DNA from: Clostridiaceae bacterium
GTDB lineage: Bacteria; Bacillota; Clostridia; DSM-8532
Length of the DNA: 36,664 nucleotides
Reading direction: 5' to 3'
Assembly: GCA_012522505.1 (NCBI GenBank)
Contig: JAAYKJ010000092.1
Span: 1-36,664 of the forward strand
Shown piece after piece: positions 32,264-36,664 of this stretch (position 1 is its first letter; each line of letters begins with the position of its first letter). The notes below the pieces were generated by a model that was not told where the DNA came from, did no database searches, and saw only the letters and a list, made by a program, of their open reading frames with translations. Position numbers and translations under genes: made by a program.

Positions 32264-33067
32264 TCAACAAAGCTTTTCACGCTTCCGCGCAGCCTGAAAA
32301 GCGATTAGGCCACAGGCTACAGCAGCATTCAAGGAGTTAATTTCGCCATACATGGGGATCCTTAGTAAAGTATCACAACTCTCCCGCACCAGTCGGCTGA
32401 TTCCCTCTCCTTCGCTGCCGATAACGATAGCCAGAGCGCCTTGGTAATCATGTTCATCATAGGGTGTATCTGCCTGAATTTCCGTTCCGACAATCCAAAC
32501 CCCGGCTTTTTTCAGTTCTTCTATGGTTCTTGTAAGGTTTGTGACCCTGGCGATTGGCATATACTCCGCTGCTCCAGCCGCAACCTTGGCGACGACAGGA
32601 GAAAGGCTTGCAGCGCGACGCTTCGGCAGGATGATGCCATGAACACCCGCACATTCCGCTGTCCGAATGATTGAACCCAGATTGTTTGGATCGGTGATCC
32701 CGTCAAGAATGATGATAAAAGGCGGTTGCCCCTTATCCTGGGCTCTCATAAGGATATCCTGTACATCAACATAGGCATAGGGTGAAACATCTGCAATTAC
32801 ACCCTGGTGGTTTCTTGTCATGGACATCTGGTCCAGTTTTGACCTTTCTAAAAAAGAAACAATGATTCCCTGTTTTCTTGCGGTTGCATAAATCCTTCCG
32901 ATAACCATATCCTTCGAGTCTTTCTCCAGATAAAGTCTGTTCACTGGACGGTTTGCCTTTAACGCTTCAAGAATTGTATTTTTCCCTTCCAATCTCCCTG
33001 TTTCTTCGGCTTGTGTCTGCTGAAGATCTCTGTTGTCATGAGCTTTTCTATCCCTTTTTTGAGCCAT
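32264..33067 (-). CDS. rlmB: 23S rRNA (guanosine-2'-O-)-methyltransferase RlmB / TrmH-family SPOUT enzyme
   Basis: SAM-dependent rRNA 2'-O-methyltransferase of 267 residues. A substrate-binding N-terminal domain begins GRLEGKNTILEALKAN. The SPOUT knot motifs are clear: LDGITDPNNLGSIIRTAECAGV, IVIGSEGEGISRLV, and IPMYGEINSLNAAVACGLIAF. The ATG at 33067 follows a GGGAGAGGG SD and overlaps the mrnC end by 20 bases. The target nucleotide is assumed from the family. Confidence 0.93.
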   Translation of the reverse strand: MAQKRDRKAHDNRDLQQTQAEETGRLEGKNTILEALKANRPVNRLYLEKDSKDMVIGRIYATARKQGIIVSFLERSKLDQMSMTRNHQGVIADVSPYAYVDVQDILMRAQDKGQPPFIIILDGITDPNNLGSIIRTAECAGVHGIILPKRRAASLSPVVAKVAAGAAEYMPIARVTNLTRTIEELKKAGVWIVGTEIQADTPYDEHDYQGALAIVIGSEGEGISRLVRESCDTLLRIPMYGEINSLNAAVACGLIAFQAARKREKLC

Positions 33068-33485
33068 TACTGCCCTCTCCCTCCAATTCAATGACTTCTG
33101 CTGCCATCTTCAGCAGCTCTACGAGTCGTTCGTTTCTTCCCAACAGATACAAATAGCCTAAAACAGCCTCAAACCCAGTGGCGCGGTGGTAATCCATGAT
33201 ATTCGCGTTCTTTGGCATGGTTGAGGATTTCGCATTTCTGCCTCTGCGGAAAACTGCCTTTTCTTCTTCATCCAGATTGTCCTGAAGTGCAGTGGCAATT
33301 TTGCTTTGAGCAGCTGCTTTAACATAGCGTGTGGCTTTCATGTGCAATTGGTGAGCAGATTCTTTCTTTCTCGTGGCCAGCCGGCCTCTGATAAACAGGT
33401 CAAATACCGAATCCCCAACAAAAGCCAATGCCAACGCAGACATCTGATTGACCTGCATAGAAAAACCATTTTCTAAAAAATCCAT
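33048..33485 (-). CDS. mrnC: Mini-ribonuclease III (MrnC)
   Basis: RNase III catalytic domain without a double-stranded RNA-binding domain, of 145 residues. It matures 23S rRNA in Firmicutes. ALALAFVGDSVFDLFIRGRL contains the catalytic Asp25, and RATGFEAVLGYLYLLG contains Glu106. RGRNAKSSTMPKNAN is also typical. AAAAGGA precedes the ATG. In many Firmicutes cysS lies just upstream, but here there is a gene-poor stretch instead. It overlaps rlmB and is co-transcribed with it. Confidence 0.93.
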   Translation of the reverse strand: MDFLENGFSMQVNQMSALALAFVGDSVFDLFIRGRLATRKKESAHQLHMKATRYVKAAAQSKIATALQDNLDEEEKAVFRRGRNAKSSTMPKNANIMDYHRATGFEAVLGYLYLLGRNERLVELLKMAAEVIELEGEGSNGSKKG

Positions 33486-33593
33486 TTCTTCATCCTTTTC
33501 CTGATGGAAGGATAAACAGTATCATTTCAGATTCTATTATTCCCTGCCACCGTAAATTCAATAAGCCGACATACGGCTCGTGTGTTTTGCCCT

Positions 33594-33677
33594 CCCCAAT
33601 TAGTAACTTACTGATGCAAAACATCAATAAAAAATAAGAAATTTCTTGTTTTGCATCTGTGAGTTCCTTTATTGGGG
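33594..33677. repeat. 84-base imperfect palindrome
   Basis: The left arm 33594-33623 and right arm 33647-33677 pair along about 30 positions with roughly six mismatches or gaps. Perfect blocks are CCCCAAT/ATTGGGG at the base and ATGCAAAACA/TGTTTTGCAT near the loop. The 23-base loop is AT-rich. GCC/GGC pairing may extend it further outward. Such a hairpin could be a small MITE-like element, or the 3' end of the small minus-strand ORF upstream. Confidence 0.55.
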
Positions 33678-33718
33678 TGTGGCGAAGCCCACTTTAGATT
33701 TTACAGGAAGAAGCTTCA

Positions 33719-33946
33719 TCAATCAATAATCAAAGGTAGCCTCCCTGATAGCATAACCAGCTTTTCTTGCAGAGTCACCTGCAGGAAGCTGCAACAAAAC
33801 CTAACCCTACCCAAGAAAATCTGTCGTCCAGCAAAAAAATACACAAACATCGTACCTACCCATGTCATAATTATGTTTATTTTGTCACTTGTGCAGCATG
33901 GGCAAAAAATCTTATAATATGCATGTACACTGATACTTTTTAACAT
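33719..33946 (-). CDS. Possible small hydrophobic protein (75 residues)
   Basis: A near-perfect SD (AAAGGAGG, seven bases from the ATG) opens a 75-codon frame beginning MLKSISVHAYYKIFCPCC. A hydrophobic stretch lies near residues 24-46, and the cysteines are clustered. No family is recognised and the C-terminal half looks unstructured. A real gene, a decayed gene fragment or a chance frame are all possible. The SD argues for translation. A candidate plus-strand RNA would be antisense to the SD and start. Confidence 0.4.
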   Translation of the reverse strand: MLKSISVHAYYKIFCPCCTSDKINIIMTWVGTMFVYFFAGRQIFLGRVRFCCSFLQVTLQEKLVMLSGRLPLIID

Positions 33947-34018
33947 ACTTTTACCTCCTTTCTTTTATGACTATAAAAGATTTTCTAATGCGCGGAGCTG
34001 ACAGCTCCGTATTTTTTT
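33925..34018 (+). ncRNA. Candidate short plus-strand RNA antisense to the small ORF start
   Basis: A TATAAT at 33913-33918, with a weak TTGTGC 18 bases before it, would start an RNA near 33925. The strong terminator at 33993-34018 would end it, giving about 94 bases. It would pair with the SD and first codons of the minus-strand 75-codon ORF. The promoter is only partly convincing. Confidence 0.22.
33993..34018 (+). terminator. Intrinsic terminator with no obvious upstream gene
   Basis: CGGAGCT-GAC-AGCTCCG (33993-34009) is followed by TA and seven T. It is a canonical plus-strand terminator. The nearest plus-strand gene ends at 21794, so it must end a short RNA, act as a leader attenuator, or insulate the csaB fusion. 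Confidence 0.75.
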
Positions 34019-34084
34019 CAAAAAATGTCATTCCCTTTATTTTATGAATCCGGGGCTGCTGCTCTGGTTAATATTATTCTGTAC

Positions 34085-34113
34085 TTTATTCTTGCAATGA
34101 AATACGTTATAAT
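34085..34113 (+). promoter_or_regulatory. Candidate sigma-A promoter for the GT4-CsaB gene
   Basis: A perfect TATAAT at 34108-34113 lies 17 bases after TTTATT (34085-34090, weak -35), about 85 bases before the start codon. It is downstream of the 33993-34018 terminator, so the fusion gene would be transcribed independently of it. Confidence 0.5.
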
Positions 34114-34197
34114 TGATTATTGCAATTGGGTTCTGTAGCGAACCTTTAGCAGGGTAAATAATACCGGGGATAACTTTTCCGGACTCAGGAGTTACAA

Positions 34198-36438
34198 ATG
34201 AAGGTATTGCATTTAATAGGCGGCGGTGATGTAGGTGGCGCAAAAACCCATGTTCTGTCGCTGGTAAAACAACTTGAAAACCATATCCGCGTGAAATTGA
34301 TCTGTCTGCGCTCTGGCCCCTTTGCCGATGACGCCGAAGAAATGGGAATTGACGTGGAGGTCGTCCGATCCGGAAATATTTTTAAGGATATTCGTACAAT
34401 CCAAAACATCGTATTCACCGGTGAGTATAATATTCTTCACACCCATGGCGCCAAAGCAAATATGATCGGTGTCTTTGTTAAAAAGAAAACAGGTATTCCG
34501 GTTGTTTCAACCGTACATAGTGATTACCGGCTCGACTATTTGCACAGTGTGCTGAAAATGTACACTTTTGGCCTTATCAATACCATTGCTTTACGGTTGG
34601 TGGATTATTATATCGCGGTTTCACTAAATTTCAAGGATATGCTGATCAAGCGAGGGTTTGCTGCCGATCGGATTCAAACGGTATATAATGGTATTCCCTT
34701 CGATCAACCCATTGATCTAATGCCACGTGCAGAGTTTTGCAGGAAGTACGGAATAACCCTTCAGTCCGGCGATGTTGCCATCGGAATTCTTGCCCGGCTC
34801 CATCCGATCAAGGGCCATTCGGTTTTTCTGGACGCAGCCGCAAAGGTAGTCAAGAAGCACCCTAACGCAAAGTTTCTTATCGGCGGGCCTGATGAAAACA
34901 ACCTGCGCGCAACACTGGAAAAAAGAGTGGACCAGCTGGGCATCCAAAATAATGTGTTTTTCCTCGGCACGGTAGAAGAACCGTTTTCTTTTTTTGAATA
35001 TATAGACATTAACGTACTGGCTTCCTATAGCGAAAGCTTTCCTTATGTCATTCTGGAAGGTGCGCGTATGAAAAAAGCAACTGTTTCCAGCAGAGTGGGC
35101 GGGCTTGAAGATCTTTTCATTCAAGGTGAGAACGGTTACCTGTATCCTCCGGGTGACAGCAATGCCCTGGCTGGGCATTTGTTAACCCTGCTCGACAACC
35201 CTGAAAAAAGAAAAATTATCGGTGAAAACCTTTATCAAACAGCCCGGGACCATTTTTCCCTACAGTCAATGACCGATACCCAGCTGAATATTTACAACAC
35301 CATTCTTGCAAAAGAGAGACAATTTCTAGCGGACGGCAAGGTACATGATATTGCCATCCTAGGGTATTATGGCTATCGCAACAGCGGTGACGACGCGATT
35401 TTGAAGTCCTTTGTCGATCATCTGCAAATTCATCGAAGAGGCCTCTCTACCGTTGTATTATCCAATGACCCGTCAGAAACTCGTACCGTGTACCGTGTTC
35501 AGGCAATCCATCGGTTTAATCTTTTCCGCATCCCTGCACTTTTGTCCAGAACACGGGTTTTTATCGCAGGCGGTGGAACACTGATTCAGGATGATACCAG
35601 CAACCGTTCTTTATGGTACTATCTATATATATTGCACCTGGCCTTAAAGAAGGGTGCTCATGTGGTTCTTCTTGCCAATGGATTAGGGCCATTAACCGGA
35701 AAGATGAACCGCAAGGTCGCTTCCAGTATTTTAAACAGGCTGGACGCAATCACACTTCGAGATCCCAACGCATATGAAGAGCTTAAGTCGCTGGGGGTTA
35801 CCCTCCCTGTTACCAAAATTGCTGCAGATCCGGCACTGGCTCTTTCATCCTGTGATACAAATGTTGGTGCGGAAATACTTAAGATCTGCGGAATCCCGCT
35901 GGAAGAAAAATTATTCGCACTGTGTCTGCGAAAATGGAAGAAAGTAAAGCATTCCGAAAAAATTCTGGCATCCTTTGCGGATCAAATTGTGACAGACTTT
36001 CATGCAGTACCGGTTTTCGTACCGATGCAACACCCTGAAGATGTACGGTACGCTCGCAAAGTCCTTAGAAACATGAAGCAGAAGGGCTATATTCTGTCAA
36101 ACCGGTATACGGTGAACGAAACCCTTTCTATTCTAGCGAATACATCGCTGGTCATCGGCATGCGGCTGCATTCGTTGATTTATGCCATGACCCTGGGTGT
36201 TCCGATGGTCGGCCTGGCCTATGAACCCAAGATTGACTATTTCATGGAATCCATACATCAGCCTTTTGTTGCATGGAATCAAAACTTTTCCATGGAGGAA
36301 CTTATAAAGAAAACACATGAGGTGTGGCGGAACGCACCTGAAATCAAGGTTGAATTGAAAAAAATGAAACCGCAGCTTGAAGAGAAAGTAAAAGAAGCGA
36401 TGGATCTGACCCTGTCATACCTGCCTAAACTTCCATGA
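34198..36438 (+). CDS. Fused GT4 glycosyltransferase and CsaB-type polysaccharide pyruvyl transferase
   Basis: Protein of 746 residues with two catalytic domains. Residues 1-375 are a GT-B, GT4-family glycosyltransferase: LHLIGGGDVGGAKTHVLSL at the N-terminus, GILARLHPIKGHSVFLDA near 197, and the EX7E motif in ESFPYVILE. Residues 385-746 match CsaB, which pyruvylates secondary wall polymer so that SLH-domain proteins can bind: LGYYGYRNSGDDAIL, FIAGGGTLIQD, ANGLGPL, ITLRDPNA, and MRLHSLIYAMTLGVPMVGLAYEPK. An AGGAG SD is six bases before the ATG. No frameshift or linker break is seen, so this is a true fusion. Pyruvylation as its function is inferred from the family. Confidence 0.9.
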   Translation: MKVLHLIGGGDVGGAKTHVLSLVKQLENHIRVKLICLRSGPFADDAEEMGIDVEVVRSGNIFKDIRTIQNIVFTGEYNILHTHGAKANMIGVFVKKKTGIPVVSTVHSDYRLDYLHSVLKMYTFGLINTIALRLVDYYIAVSLNFKDMLIKRGFAADRIQTVYNGIPFDQPIDLMPRAEFCRKYGITLQSGDVAIGILARLHPIKGHSVFLDAAAKVVKKHPNAKFLIGGPDENNLRATLEKRVDQLGIQNNVFFLGTVEEPFSFFEYIDINVLASYSESFPYVILEGARMKKATVSSRVGGLEDLFIQGENGYLYPPGDSNALAGHLLTLLDNPEKRKIIGENLYQTARDHFSLQSMTDTQLNIYNTILAKERQFLADGKVHDIAILGYYGYRNSGDDAILKSFVDHLQIHRRGLSTVVLSNDPSETRTVYRVQAIHRFNLFRIPALLSRTRVFIAGGGTLIQDDTSNRSLWYYLYILHLALKKGAHVVLLANGLGPLTGKMNRKVASSILNRLDAITLRDPNAYEELKSLGVTLPVTKIAADPALALSSCDTNVGAEILKICGIPLEEKLFALCLRKWKKVKHSEKILASFADQIVTDFHAVPVFVPMQHPEDVRYARKVLRNMKQKGYILSNRYTVNETLSILANTSLVIGMRLHSLIYAMTLGVPMVGLAYEPKIDYFMESIHQPFVAWNQNFSMEELIKKTHEVWRNAPEIKVELKKMKPQLEEKVKEAMDLTLSYLPKLP

Positions 36439-36439
36439 T

Positions 36440-36478
36440 GGGCAGGCCCTCGACCGGTTTGGCCAAGGCGCCTGTCCC
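36440..36478. terminator. Possible hairpin between convergent genes
   Basis: GGGCAGGC (36440-36447) pairs with GCCTGTCCC (36470-36478), with one bulged base, immediately after the csaB fusion stop. No clear T-run follows. It lies between two converging genes, where a shared terminator is expected. Confidence 0.35.
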
Positions 36479-36506
36479 GTGGATTTGTTTGACTTGACCG
36501 CATTGT

Positions 36507-36664
36507 CTAGCCTGCCAGTTCTTCCCGCTGGGTATTGCAGCAGCCATAACCCAGATACATCACGATTCCCACAGCCATCCAGAAATACGATGATATCAGC
36601 GGAATTTCAAGCATGTTCTCCGTGAAGTTATATAACACTACACCAACAAGCCCTGCAATGATTC
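36507..36664 (-). CDS. C-terminal end of a probable O-antigen ligase / polymerase-like membrane protein
   Basis: Only the last 51 codons are inside the window. They read IIAGLVGVVLYNFTENML, then ISSYFWMAVGIVMYLGYG and a short polar tail before TAG. Two hydrophobic helices separated by a polar loop with NFTEN are typical of the C-terminus of Wzy/WaaL-type O-antigen ligases. The adjacent wall-glycan gene supports this, but the fragment is too short to be certain. Confidence 0.5.
   Translation of the reverse strand, partial: IIAGLVGVVLYNFTENMLEIPLISSYFWMAVGIVMYLGYGCCNTQREELAG

Overview
The window looks like chromosomal DNA of an anaerobic, endospore-forming Firmicute of the class Clostridia. 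The evidence is a spoVAC-spoVAD-spoVAE cluster, a complete rnfCDGEAB operon in the usual clostridial order, clostridial-type SD sequences (GGAGG) in front of almost every gene, sigma-A promoters with TTGACA/TATAAT-like boxes, an ECF sigma/anti-sigma pair, a SigB-type module, and a CsaB-type cell-wall pyruvyl transferase. Base composition is moderate, in the low to mid 40s percent GC by eye. I saw no rRNA, tRNA, CRISPR array, insertion sequence, phage gene or replication origin. Genus cannot be fixed from sequence alone.

Layout. Almost everything is on the minus strand, so transcription runs from high to low coordinates. 1-4750: an M20 peptidase, two tandem membrane-anchored DUF4015 glycosidase-like proteins and the truncated uppP. 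5100-7290: spoVA genes plus a 55-residue membrane protein, followed upstream by a strong terminator. 7540-12089: a zinc-finger Clp ATPase and an rsbV-rsbW-sigB-like module with an extra HATPase kinase. 12181-17785: a J-like membrane protein, lysS, greA, uvrC and an HPr-like protein. 18010-19085: ECF sigma factor and zinc anti-sigma factor. 19659-21794: a chemoreceptor on the plus strand. 21937-27013: rnfCDGEAB. 27398-31955: a four-gene membrane complex related to complex I and energy-converting hydrogenases. 32264-33485: rlmB and mrnC. 33486-34197: a gene-poor stretch with a long hairpin, a small ORF and a plus-strand terminator. 34198-36438: a fused GT4 glycosyltransferase/CsaB on the plus strand. 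36507-end: the 3' end of a probable O-antigen-ligase-like gene.

How the genes fit together. The energetic core is Rnf, the ion-pumping ferredoxin:NAD oxidoreductase, directly beside an Ehr-type (energy-converting-hydrogenase-related) complex. By eye the Ehr large subunit has lost all four cysteine ligands of the NiFe site (Ser161, Asn164, Asp446, Ser449), while the small subunit keeps the four cysteines for an N2-like iron-sulfur cluster. The membrane subunits also lack several carboxylates and a lysine normally tied to proton translocation, and no NuoI-type ferredoxin subunit is encoded. This is the most interesting system in the window. A second theme is regulation by degenerate proteins. 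The HPr-like protein has Glu15 instead of the phosphorylatable His15 but keeps Ser46. The RsbW-position protein has lost the ATP-binding DxGxG box, while an intact HATPase lies on the other side of the sigma gene.

All family assignments are from motif recognition by eye. No database search was run. Start codons were chosen by SD position and are stated where they differ from the longest reading frame.
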